Source of the DNA: Polytrichum commune
Lineage: Eukaryota > Streptophyta > Polytrichopsida > Polytrichales > Polytrichaceae
Assembly: GCA_950295325.1 (NCBI GenBank)
Contig: OX485807.1
Span: forward strand, 9,761,001 to 9,825,000
DNA: 64,000 nucleotides
Direction: 5' to 3'
The translations under genes and the position numbers were made by a program. Below, piece after piece: positions 12,916 to 24,300 of this stretch (positions are counted from its first letter, which is position 1; every line of letters starts with the position of its first letter). The notes below the pieces were generated by a model. The model did no database searches. It was not told the origin of the DNA and saw only the letters and a list, made by a program, of their open reading frames with translations.

Positions 12916-13484
12916 GGACCACTTCCCAACAAGACTGAAGGCCCATGTCCATTGCAATCTAAGAGCTCTCATTGGTCGAAAGGGCAGAGACCGTCCAAGT
13001 TCACTTCACACACGAAGGTGAAGGCCTAAAGGCGCAAAGAAGACTTCATGGATGAAAAGTCTACATGGAGTCCTACATGGCGGACTTTGGATAAGGTTTC
13101 ATGGTCTCCCGGAATTTTCGTCACGCCCACCTCCAAGAGGTGGGCCTAACGCAAATTCCGGGAGACCAAGACTTTTTTAAGTATTTTTTTTCCAACAAGA
13201 GAGATTGCATGGCAGATTGCAGGACAAACAAACACCGCCAAGTGATTCTCTTAAATTGATAGAGTTTGAGACATATTATATCAAACCAAATCCTCCCCTC
13301 TATTTCCGCCAACAAAATATGCAATGGTCTTGCAACATGGTCCATTCTCACTTTCACACTATGCTTGAGGGGCCGTGACTACATAAAATGGCTTTCCCAA
13401 CACCCATGGTATGGCCTTTGGATGAGAGTCAAGGGTCCTCACCATTACAAGGTCACGGCTCTTGGCTCATGTGTGAAGCAGTCC
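12916..13484 (+). mobile_element. Tourist-like MITE, diverged copy (569 bp)
   Basis: Left end GGACCACTTCCCAACAAGAC and right end reverse complement GGACTGCTTCACACATGAGC match the family defined by the copies at 29308, 37809 and 61464. The left flank is TAA, the right TAC. The interior holds a hairpin (GGTCTCCCGGAATTT at 13101-13115 against AAATTCCGGGAGACC at 13152-13166) around CCCACCTCCAAGAGGTGGG. A TWA target and GG(G/A)CC ends fit PIF/Harbinger-derived Tourist-like MITEs. Confidence 0.75.
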
Positions 13485-13844
13485 TACATGACAATCAGGT
13501 TTCCATGCCAAAAATAAAAATTGCCTTGAAAGTTGCAAGGAAAATTGAGTCATTGACTCACTATCTCAATTTCCACACACAATGCCAGGCAAATAAAAAA
13601 AGTAAGAACATATAAATTGTCATTCAAGTAAGTTCAATAGTCATAGTATGATACATCGTTTCCAAAGTTTTGTGTCTATTGCAAAACTACACATGGAGAA
13701 ATGATGATTTGAAAAGAACTATATACGTTGAATCATTTTTGTAACCCACATCTACCTATAGATCATTAATTTGTCCACCCTCTTGTGGAAGTTAAAACAA
13801 CTTGAATGTGATTGAGAATGCTATGATAGAACTTTTTGACATTA
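13485..13844. other. Non-coding stretch
   Basis: AT-rich gap between the MITE and the Tc1-like relic. It may include the 3' end of the Tc1-like element, but I could not define a terminal repeat. Confidence 0.4.
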
Positions 13845-14959
13845 CTAAGGAGTGAGGGAATGGGAAGAAGCTTGCACACGCTCCCACATGCTCCCACAAT
13901 TGAAGGATTCCTTCGGTTGGTGGTGGATACTCAGTAGTTTCCGTATCACAAATAGCCACATATGCTCAATTAGATTTAGGTCAAGTGAACAAAGGGGCCA
14001 AGTAAGTACATCAAAATTTATTTTGCATGACAATCATTGCTTCACTAATTTTGTAGTATGTCTAGGATATTGAAATATTGAAATATGAGGGTTGAAAGGG
14101 TTCCACTCAATTTTCTTCATGACCCCATCTTGAAGATTACTAAGATCAGAGCTTGTGTTATCTTCCCCTCTATCTTGCACATGTAACCCAATAACGTTAG
14201 AAGTCATACAACCGCCCATAAAAGTTGTACCACCTCCATGTTTAACTGTCTGACTCATATGATAAGCTTGTGATTAAGATTTTTCATCCCTCACCTAACA
14301 CTAAGCGTAACCATTAGACTGAAATTAATTAATCCTAATCTCATCAGTGAAAATCACCCTATACAAATTATTGGAATCAATAGGAGATAAGATTGCAACA
14401 ACATAGACACCTATACAAAGGCATATAAACAATGCTTGGAGTGAGATGGTCTCATGCTCTCCTTGCTTTGCCTTTTATTACTTTTCTTCTCTTCATTGGT
14501 TCACACAAACAATATGGGATAACTCGTATCCCTCTTCAGACTAGCATGGTAGCCTTATTCTAACCTTATTCTTTCTCATGCTTCTTCCTTTATATTTCTA
14601 TTCACTACGAGCAATCTAATGCTCTACCTTCTACACAAATCATGAATAGTCCAATCTTCTTGACGTTGAGCAAATTCTAACATGCAATGCACATTCTTGG
14701 CCGTGAGCAACGGTTTATTTTGCTTTTCTAATGACCCAAGACATGTTTCATGAAGTGCACGCCTCACTATGTTGGTGCTCATACACATATTCAAGTGCTC
14801 ACTCAAGTCATTCCTTGTCTACAACATTATCCAGTCCACCAACTATGATGGCTCTTCCATACACTTGTTGTTGAGCAAGGGTGATGCTTCTTGGGGGCCT
14901 CCTCTTGAAGGCAAGAAGTGAGCCTTCACCAGGAGTGAGAGGAGAACCCTAGGCGGCAT
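13845..14959 (-). pseudogene. Decayed Tc1-like (DD34E) transposase
   Basis: Tc1-type transposases cut and paste their element at TA sites using a DDE catalytic triad. Read on the minus strand, family blocks appear in order: KRRPPRSITLAQQQ (about 14905-14870), MSTNIVRRALHETCLGSLEK and LLTAKNVHCMLEFAQRQEDW (14780-14650), VIFTDEIRIN with the first catalytic Asp (about 14360-14330), TVKHGGGTTFMGGCMTSN (about 14250-14195), a degraded second-Asp block IFQYPRHTTKLVK (14075-14040), FDVLTWPLCSLDLNLIEHMW with the third acidic residue (14015-13955), then MWERVQ (about 13870). It is dead: frame changes, several stops (one replaces an expected Trp at 14034-14036), loss of the residues around the second Asp, and a roughly 270-bp insertion at about 14365-14640. 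The motif spelling is closest, in my recollection, to fungal Tc1-like elements. Its terminal repeats were not found. Confidence 0.8.
14365..14640. mobile_element. Insertion of about 270 bp inside the Tc1-like relic
   Basis: Between the blocks for DWTIHD and VIFTDE, which are nearly contiguous in the family, lies about 270 bp of unrelated sequence. On the minus strand it is bordered by near-identical ATTTGTGTAG and ATTTGTATAG (9 of 10 match), consistent with a target-site duplication of 8-10 bp (hAT or Mutator range). No terminal inverted repeat was confirmed, so the type is open. Confidence 0.45.
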
Positions 14960-16049
14960 TGTGAACGTATTCATGCAATTGAGGTGAGTGTTGAAAGTAG
15001 TTCCAAAACTGAGTCAATAAACATAAGTTCATTCAAAATGCAATTCATCTCTCATTGCTACAGTACTCAAGCTGAAATTTGGAAGGATGATAGCCAGCTT
15101 GGTTGCACATGTGACCCAATTTATGGTTTTGTAAAAGATCAATACTCTTCCAGATAAGGCTTCATGAAATATATTGTTTTGTTGATTGACTTAGTTTTGA
15201 GAGTCAATGTAAGTCTATTAATTGGATACCACATCTTCATTTTTTGATGCACCTTTAAGATCATGATGTCTAAAATCATTTGTGACAAGGTAATCAACAT
15301 GGGATGGTTTGGAACACGTGCGATACTCAACGAGGGAATCAACACTGCACGGTTTAGAGCACCAACCTCCACTTTATCTCTTCATAGTCTTGTAAGTCTC
15401 ACACACTAATCTTTTTGTTGTTGTCATTATTTCATTGGTTGTCACGTCTTTGTTCAATTTTTTAGGGTTTGTGCTCATGCATTGCCATTTTCTCTAGGAT
15501 ACTAAACTGGGCATTTCTTTTACTTTCTCTTACAACTTGGAGCCAAGTTCCAAGATCTAATATTGTACATCTTTATCATTCAAGGCAAAGTTTCTTACAG
15601 TTGAACCATATCCATGAATTTAGTTGTCCTACTCCTAGTTTTGGCCTTTCAATGCTCAATATGCCCTACTCAATGTTCAATTCTAGACGAATGAGTTATG
15701 AGCCTATGGCAATTTGAGCATAACCTTTCCTTTCCTTCATTTCAATTTTCTTTTTCTTTTTCTTAGGTGACCTTGTTTTTGATTGCTCGGTGCGGAAGAG
15801 AGTACCCAAGAAAGAGGGAGAGGTTGCAAGCAAAGAAAGAAACCTGGTTGGGTTTGGAACATTCTATATTGCCAAACAAGGAATGCAACCGTGAAACAAA
15901 TGTCTTCAAATAGATGCCCCATTATTTGGAAATGAAATTGTTGAATAACTGCCTCTGCCCTGTGAAATTTTCCCATTCCTATGCGGGAATTTATGAGGAA
16001 TCTCATGTTTTCAGTAAGTTCGCTCCTTTTTCTTTAGTGGTTTGCCACT
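14960..16049. other. Non-coding stretch before the CACTA element
   Basis: Short ORFs only (for example 89 codons on the minus strand at 15737-16006), none recognised. ACT at 16047-16049 is the left target-site copy of the CACTA element. Confidence 0.4.
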
Positions 16050-16069
16050 CACTAGTAGAAACGTAGGGG
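16050..16069 (+). repeat. CACTA left terminus
   Basis: CACTAGTAGAAACGTAGGGG, preceded by target copy ACT. It matches the right terminus at about 14-15 of the first 19 positions and begins with the canonical CACTA. Confidence 0.8.
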
Positions 16070-16905
16070 TCTTTTGAGCCACCATAAATGGACCATTTGA
16101 GCTGTTGTCATCCCGTTGGACATCAGTGGTTTTAGGGTCTCTAACTTGTGTATTGGCTCAAATGGGATGACTCGCAAGGGACATCCATTGTTGTATGTGG
16201 AATGGGACTGCATAAATTTACAGGGGCAGATGTCAGAATGGGCAATGTTTATGGCATATGTCAGAGCCTATTATGTTCGAGTTTCATTGTATATGGATAT
16301 TCCAGGTGTCATTTTGGGTCCTTCTTGAGTTTGGTCATGGGTTTAGGCAGGTGGATGGTTATAATTATGGACCCGCGATTATGGGAGGGGTTGGCTATCA
16401 GTCAACCCATTTGTGGATTCAGTTCCATATATAGTTAGCACTCAGGATACTTACTCTCATTAGTTACCATAATATATAGTAAACCATTCCTCGGTACTCT
16501 GCTGGCGTGTATTTTATTGGGGGTCAAATTATTCACCGCTAGCCTCCACCCTTCATTGTTTTTTACATGTGGAAATTATATCCTCCATTGCTTTTTACAT
16601 TGGATATTATATCCAGCCTTCATAGCTTTTTACATGTGGATATTGAACGGATTCAGTATAGTTACTATCCCACTTGCACATGCAATAATGACAGCAATCC
16701 GCCCATTCACATGAATATCCATCGCAGTTGACCCAATTGTTTGGCCATTCGTTATTGCAGTTGAGAAAAAAATAGTTTTATTCACAAATAGTGTAGACCT
16801 TTCTCATGTCCATCACGGCACTCTTGCATTCCCTTAGTAGCAACAATAACTTCTACCATTTGCAAATATTATCCCAGCTATGACACACAATATGTCATGG
16901 AATTT

Positions 16906-19900
16906 TCAAAGTCTTCCATTGGCACTAAATATCGGGTTGACCACTTTATGTAAGTACCGGTAGGAGCTGGTGGTGACAAAACATCCTCTATATTGTATAT
17001 TCCGGCTACCTTGCACTATGTGCAACAGTGGAGTCCCTTTCTTGTGCACATACGTTATTTGGACATATTTTGTGCTCTCGCTTTCCAATTGCAACAACAA
17101 ATTGTTGGATTCACGTCCGTTCGCAAGAATGGACTCGGGGTGGTGCAAGGCCACGCCCTCTGCAATTGCTTTGAAGCCAGTATTTGGGTGCAATACCCAA
17201 CACGGAGTCCCATATGGCAACCGGTCTTGTATCCACTTCATTAGAATAATGCATTCATGCCAATGCTAATGCAACATAGGAATTAGTGCAAATGGACTAA
17301 TGGTCATAGGGTTTAGGTGAATGCTTACCCATCCAGGCACTCTCGGTTTGATGTCCGGCATCCTTGTTGTTGTGCGTTTTCCAACTTTGCCACCATTGTA
17401 TCCAACCATATTGGGAGTGGCACCTGGCATTTGGATTTTCCCATACCCATATTGTGTGTCGTGCTGTGTACCAATTTCAACTTCCATCCTCATTTCGCCC
17501 GCTAGTGGTGGGCAATTAAGATTGGGCATACCGCTAAATGTTCCAGGGTTTGGTGTTGCAAATGCCCTGTTTGAGCCACGATTGTTTGCACACGGAGCAT
17601 CCATTTGTTGGCCATAAACTTGACTAGGTGTGGGTTGTGACCATCCAGGTGTCAATACTGTAGCGAGGCCACTGCCACTAATTGGACTCTCTGCCACTAA
17701 CTGTTTGTACACTGGCCACATCGTAGACTTCCCCTTTTTCATCTGTGAGGGAGCTACAAGGTACTCTACATCTTCTGCCCTGTTGGGAGCCTCTACTGCT
17801 TGGTTCTCATCTGTCCGTTGCATCCATGTGCCACGTACTTGCCGAGCGTTCACACCAACTAATTGCCCACCTTTTGCTATCATGCCTCCACCCTGAGTAC
17901 CCCCGTATATAGAAAGCAGGTGGTCCCGTAGTTCCGGTGGAGTCGCTGGTAATTATGTTTCATCAGTGTCATCCGTTTCGTTTTGCAAAAGTCATGAATC
18001 TAAACAAACTGTTGTGTTGTTGGCCAATCTCTCATGTGATGCATGGATGTTCCCAATGGCCACGGTGTTATCCATATGCATCGCCACCCGTCCAACAGGT
18101 GGGGTATTGTGCCTATCTCCCCCACCATCCCCCACTACATTGTGTGCCTCCCCATACATTCTCCTTTGACTACTTCTAACCGAGTTATGGCATCCATTCC
18201 CTATAACCTCATACACTCCTTCCTCTCCCAGTCCTACCTCAACCCCATCGCCTTTGCTTACGTCACCATCCCCCTCTCCAACCTTCTTCCCCACCTCACG
18301 GTTTTTGTCCTCATGTGCATTTTCCTTGTGGCCACATGCATGCCAAGGCCCCTTACCTATTTTGCTTTGCTCCAATTCTTTTATTATTTGCTCCATCTTT
18401 GACTCCATTCCCTCCACCTTGCCCACTAAATGGGCCAATAGGTCGAATATTTTCATACATGTTCTAGACCCATTCCTCCCTTGCAAGTCTACCTGCCACT
18501 CCACGTAAAAAATTTTAGAGCCCAGTACCATGTTCATGGGAAAGATATATTGAAATGTGGCCTCTAAATATCTAAAGTCCACAATAACAAAAGTTTAGGG
18601 ACTTCCACACCTCCATGTCATCGTCATCGCGTGTCAAGCTATCATTGTCAGATTTTGCCTTTGATTCGTATGAAGAGTAGTCCTCCCCATTCTCATCGGT
18701 GCATGTTGTCTTCCCTTTACCACCTTGCATCAACATGTATGATCAACCAATATCCAACATGTAACAAGCCATATAATAACTCGTGCATATATAACATTTT
18801 AGAACTTTCACATTAAGGCATGCTATAACAAACAAGGGCATAGACCCCGCCCATTATTGAAAGTAATGGTTGTTTGTATCAACAAGTCTAATATATATCT
18901 TAGAGCTTGTAATGGTCTATATTTCATGCACTGTTTAGGGTATAATTGCTAGTTTATTGCAGATGGACTGGTGGAGTCAGTCCACTAACTGGTTGTAGTT
19001 CACAACTTCAGGGGAGTGTGCATCATGAGCCTATGCCAAAACAGATAGATATTAACATGGTTTAGGTTTGAGTTAGATTTATTACTATCGGTACACCCTA
19101 TGCCCACAAACTTCCATTGCACTGACTCCATATCCCGCAGTTCCACTCACCTCCTCCAGTGCGATGACTTCAGACAAATTCTTCCGTCCAAGGCGATGTG
19201 GATTTTTTACCTTCGTTCTCATATCTTTCATGTTGGTAGTTGTTGCCTTCGCAGCTGTGGTTGGCCACCATTTGATCAACACTTCCCATACTTCAATTGG
19301 GCAATTGTGAGGCTTCACTAACTCCCTTGTGTCATCCCACACCTATTTCCAACTTGCCATGGAAAATCGCAAGTGCCCTTTCAAGTATTTTTCCACACAG
19401 TGTTGCCCCAATTCTGGCACAAAACTATATTCCTTTTGTAGGTCTTCGTGGAACCTTTTGACATCCCTTTTGGACTGTTGTGCCCAATTCATGATTGTGA
19501 GGTCAAGCACCCTATATGCCACAGCTTTGACGGCCTGATGCCACCTGAATTTTCCACTTGTTATTATCCCCGCTTCATTTGAGGGAAGTTTGATGACGGG
19601 GGTTCCACCGGATGCTAGGGATCGCCTTAATTCATCTGTGAACACATTGTTGGTTCTCCTTAGCTCTCTTTTCCTCGCATTCTTCCTTTGCTTCGTCAAC
19701 ATGCACAAACTGCCATGTGATGTAGCACTTTGGGGGATCCCAGCTATGGATTTTGAATTGGACGGCGTCACGACACGAGCCTTCTCCCTTGATTCTGGTG
19801 GAATGGGAATCCAAGCTGCCTTGTAACCCGGTGGAACTTCTTCGCCAGGTGATCGGAATAGAACCGACCCTGATGGTCCGCTACGCTCACGCACAAAGGT

Positions 19901-19954
19901 GGGAGTTCCGGTGGTTGGGGTGCCACTCGACTCCATGTAGTCACCTTCTTGCAT
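16906..19954 (-). pseudogene. CACTA companion gene, Transposase_24 / TNPA-like, multi-exon and probably defective
   Basis: Several minus ORFs read as pieces of the second protein that plant CACTA elements carry beside TNP2. The first exon begins near ATG 19954 and runs to a TAG at 19343-19345. The same frame continues without shift to about 19150, where ALEE is followed by a good donor (gtgagt). The continuation carries EVWEVLIKWWPTTAAKATTT and a basic NPHRLGRKNLSE segment, the pattern of Transposase_24 (Ptta/En/Spm) proteins. Later exons include 18000-18582, with an amphipathic KVEGMESKMEQIIKELEQSK that may form a coiled coil, a Gly/Pro-rich segment at 17266-17950, and 16906-17241 with GTPCWVLHPNTGFKAIAEG, which resembles the C-terminal domain of such proteins. 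Introns between the later pieces are not resolved. The in-frame TAG suggests a nonsense mutation. Confidence 0.65.
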
Positions 19955-20778
19955 CTTCAATGTAAACCCAAAATTTTGTTAAAGTATGAATGATGAACAT
20001 GTGTAACAATCGATAAGCCCCGAAATAAAAAGTTTCCTCACCTCAGCATAATATGCCAGACTCCCTGTCGGTGCAGCATCTGCCATCAACACCGAGTTGC
20101 TACTACATGGCCGTTTTCCTTGTCACATTGTTACCACCATTTCAGTGAGCACTAAACACAAATCCCAAACCATATGACTCAAAAAACGAGTTGTGTGGAC
20201 TCACTTTTGACCTGCCTTGTGTTGCAGGAGATGGGTCCTTGCAATATACAACATTTCTCCTTGCCGCATCTGGAGTTCGCTGCATGACAGCGTCCTCAAC
20301 ATGCACAAATGTGAAAGGTAAATCTGGAACCCACGACGCCGAGATCTCCAACTCCGAACACGTTGTTGACCCACAGGAGGATGGCATTCTCGGCAACCTG
20401 GCTGGTAAGGTCGCATGTGTGTATGCAGATCTACATCCCCCGGTTATGGATTGAGCTCGTTCAATGCCGGATGTGGAATGCATGACATTGGTGGTGGATG
20501 GTATATGCCACCTCCTGTCTATACATCCATTTCCATACACAACTTCTGCAACGGGGTTATATCTGTGGATGAGATTAGTGTCAACTAGGATAGTTCTGTC
20601 CGCTTTAAGATCTCACCGCTCTTGCCCCTACATCCAAATTAGTGGATAGAGACATCCTCAATTGCATGGATGTGCGCTCCAATTTGTCCTCTCTCCCATC
20701 GAGCGCATCAATGCTGTGGATCCAGATTACTCTCGCCGCTACCTCCTCCGAAGAAACGCACAGACAGGCAAGAATCCG

Positions 20779-21198
20779 ATGGATACTATCATTCTCTTCT
20801 TGTCCCATTTATGGGAAACCATCATCCTTGTCGGATATATGTTGCGAGGTATCGCATCACATTGCAGGCGCGGTAAGTGGACCAAGCCAGTTGGAGAGGA
20901 GAACTGCTTGATACCAGGTTTGACCAATTTGCTGGTGATGCGTAGCATAATCCCCAAGGTCGTTGACGAGGATTGCTCCGATGCAATATACGAGGTCATG
21001 AACGACCTCAGGTCTGTGAACAAGGATTGGAGGCACGTCATGGACAATGACGAGGGCTGGATAAGTTGGAGATGTGCACGAGCCGATGAGGTCGCAAGTC
21101 GTCGCGAAATAGAGCAATGGTGTCGGCAGATGAAGTGGATGAGAGCTGCGGAAGAAGATAGTGATTGTCCTTATTGGGATTCATCATATCTGGATTAA
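20779..21198 (+). CDS. Unassigned 139-residue ORF inside the CACTA element
   Basis: An open frame extends upstream to 20662, but its first ATG is at 20779, giving 139 residues ending ...DCPYWDSSYLD. I do not recognise it. The N-terminal third is hydrophobic (TIILFLSHLWETIILVGYML, which could be a membrane or buried helix). The rest is acidic and Trp-rich (NKDWRHVMDNDEGWISWRC; REIEQWCRQMKWMRAAEEDS). It sits between the heads of the two divergent CACTA genes and could be a 5' exon of the transposase, a third element protein or captured sequence. Expression is unknown. Confidence 0.4.
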   Translation: MDTIILFLSHLWETIILVGYMLRGIASHCRRGKWTKPVGEENCLIPGLTNLLVMRSIIPKVVDEDCSDAIYEVMNDLRSVNKDWRHVMDNDEGWISWRCARADEVASRREIEQWCRQMKWMRAAEEDSDCPYWDSSYLD

Positions 21199-21355
21199 TT
21201 TTGAAGTTTGTTGTTTGTGTGTATGCCACATTGCTGTTTGGTTATCGCAAGTATGTCAAGTGGTTGTCGGATTTTTCCTAACATTAATAAACGAACATTT
21301 ATGTATGTGGGTGCATTGTTGATCTCCTGTATATGAAGCTTTCACGACAGACATA

Positions 21356-24300
21356 TTGAAAGAAGGCCGTCAGGCTCTTCAAATTTGTGGGTGTTGTGAA
21401 GAAATGGAGTCGCAAACACTGCCACTGAACCACCCAGATAGGATGAAGTCGCGTGACCGCAAGCTTTTCTGCAGGGACAAAATTCGAGCCCACAAGAATG
21501 GCTGGAAACGCTACAATTGCCCTTGCCGCTTGTGCATATACACCAGGCCCCTCATGCGCTCTGTTATAGCTTCACATCTACAGTATGGAAGGCGACCAGA
21601 GCTCTGGGGCAGTGCCCAGGTTTGTACCTGCGTGTAATACATCACCATGTAGCTACTGCCACCTACATCCATTTGTAGCTATTGCAACCTACTGTTGGGA
21701 AGACATTATCGGCCCTAATTTGTTATTTGCCGCTTCACCAATGTTCAGGATGACATTTTGGATGAGTCAGATGTGGAATGTTTCAACGACATTGAGTTGC
21801 GGTTTGGGAGAAGGGCCTTACATGCTTTACAACAACCCCCACCACCAATGGATGTTGACTTCAGACCTGCAACAATTGTGGAGGATATAATGACTGTTGC
21901 TGAGGCATTGCACGAAGAGGCTATGGTTAATCTAGAGGTTGATGGAGAAGGCGGGGATAATCTTAATGAAGAAGCGAGCGGCTTGTACCGTTCTGCCAAT
22001 TCAAATGTGGGTGGGCCCGCCAATACCGCTGTCGAGGACCCCTTCGATAGTGGAGAAGAAGATGACAACTACATGACAGGTGAAGAGGAAGATGATGGGG
22101 AGGATTGCGGTGATAGTGAGGGGGGCAACAATGATGAGTGCACTGACCCACTATTGTCACCAGTGTACGAGGCTTCAAAGGTTCCTCTATTTGTTGGCTC
22201 ACTAGTGTCGATGCTATCGGCCACTATTATTATTATGAATTGTAGCAGAGTACACGGAGTCCCTAGTGCATATATAAACGAGCTTTTGCATGTATTGTCA
22301 CATGTCATACTGCCCCAGCCGAATTCACTGCCCAACTCAGAGGCAGCAGCTTCGAGTATGTTGAAAAAACTAGGCCTAGGGTATGAAATTATTCATTGTT
22401 GTGCAAATGGTTGTGTATTGTTTAGAGGCCTAAACAGAGAAGCCAGCGAGTGTCCGAGCTGCCATAAACCCAGGTACCGCCTACATGGGAAATCCAAGGT
22501 ACCTTGTAAAGTGCTTCGCCATTTTCCCTTAATTCCCCGCCTAAAGCGAATGTTTGCAACACCTGTCTTGTCATCATTGATGACCTGGCACGAGTCCAAC
22601 AAGTCACAGGATGGTAAAATGAGAGGCCCCATTGACAGTCCCCAGTGGGAACATGTAACAAACAATTTAAGTGATTTTGCAACAGAAGCCAGGAGCTTAA
22701 GATTAGGTCTATGCGCGGACGGAGTAAATCCTTTTGCCCAGAGGAGGTCAACCTATAGCGTGTGGCCAATTTGTGTTTTCAATTACAACATACCTCCGTG
22801 GCTAACGACCAAAAAATTCTTTGTAATGATGACATTGTTAATTCCTGGTCCGGAGTCAGTCACGTCCGATAACATCGATGTGTTTTTAGCACCTATGGTA
22901 GAGGAGCTCCAAACTCTATGGACGGTTGGGGTGAGATGTTGGGATGCGTTTAGAGAGGTAGTATTTACATTGAGGGCAATGATATTGTGGTGTATTGGTG
23001 ACTTTCCTGCCTACGCAATGATGGTGGGGGTCACTAACAAGGGTTATGCGGCATGCCCTATATGTGGACCGAGCACCCTGGCGCGATACTCTAGTTCTCT
23101 AAGGAAACTAGTGTATGGGGGAGACCATAGGAGGTGGCTCCCTATGGGCCATGCATGGCGATCCGACATTGCATCATTTCCAAAAGGAGTGGAGGTTAGA
23201 GGGCCTCCAGAGAATATGACGGGCATGAAGCACTTAAGGTGGGCATCAATGAGGGACGAGTTTTCAAGGAATGGAGGGACCGCTTCAAGCAAAGGGGATC
23301 CATCAGTGGCTTCAGGGGTGAAGCGTGTGCCGTCACTATTCCTCTTACCATATTGGAAGGTCAATATTCCCACTTTCATTTATATATGTTCATTGAAATA
23401 AGGGTGAGAACTTTGAAAGGGATGTGCACTAAAGGATGTGGTATGGATGTGGGACATGTGTAGGACCTACCTGTGCGACATGTAATTAATGTGATGCATG
23501 TCGAGAAAAATGTGGCGGAGACTATTTTGAAGTTTTTGTTTGGGGAGAAAGATGATTTGCCATGTAGAAGGGACATGGAGGAAGCAAATTGCATGCCCGA
23601 CTTGTGGTTGTGACAAAAAGGGGCTGAAGGGAATTATTTCAAACCATCATCGCCATATGCCTTCACCCCTATGGAGAAGGACCAGTTCATGACAAAGGTA
23701 GCTACCATTAAGACACCAACCGGATATGGGGCCAGCTTTGGTAAGCACAAAGAGAAAGACACTTTGATGGGATTAAAATCCCATGACTACCACTGCATGA
23801 TACAACAAATAATTCCTGTATGTGTAAGGGGAAATATCCCACCTGCCCAACAACTGCTCTTATCAGACTAGGGAAGGTATTCACCCGTATTTGTGCAAAA
23901 ATACAGGTGAAAGGAGATTTAAAGGACCTGCAACAGTATGTCGTGGAAACCTTGTGCATCCTAGAAGTTTGCTTCCCACCCGCACTGTTTGACATAATGG
24001 CACACTTGGTAGTGCACTTAGTGCCCGAGATAGCAGTCTGTGGACCCGTGACTGGGCGATGGAGCTATCCTTTAGAACGATACCTTGCAGTTTTAAAAGG
24101 ATTTGTTAGGAATAAAGCGAGGCCTGAAGCCTCCATGGCTAATGGTTACATGTGGATGGAAGCTCTTGGGTTTTGTACATAATATTTGGGGACCCACACA
24201 CATATGAACAAGAGGGTGTGGGAAAGTGAGGAGGACCTGAAAGTGAGCGGGGAGGTGGTGGAAGGGGCAGCTAGGCACAAAATATTATCAGCAACCGACG

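Noticed and set aside
17321-18508. Several plus-strand ORFs of 80-120 codons
   Set aside because: They are shadows of the minus-strand CACTA companion gene exons.
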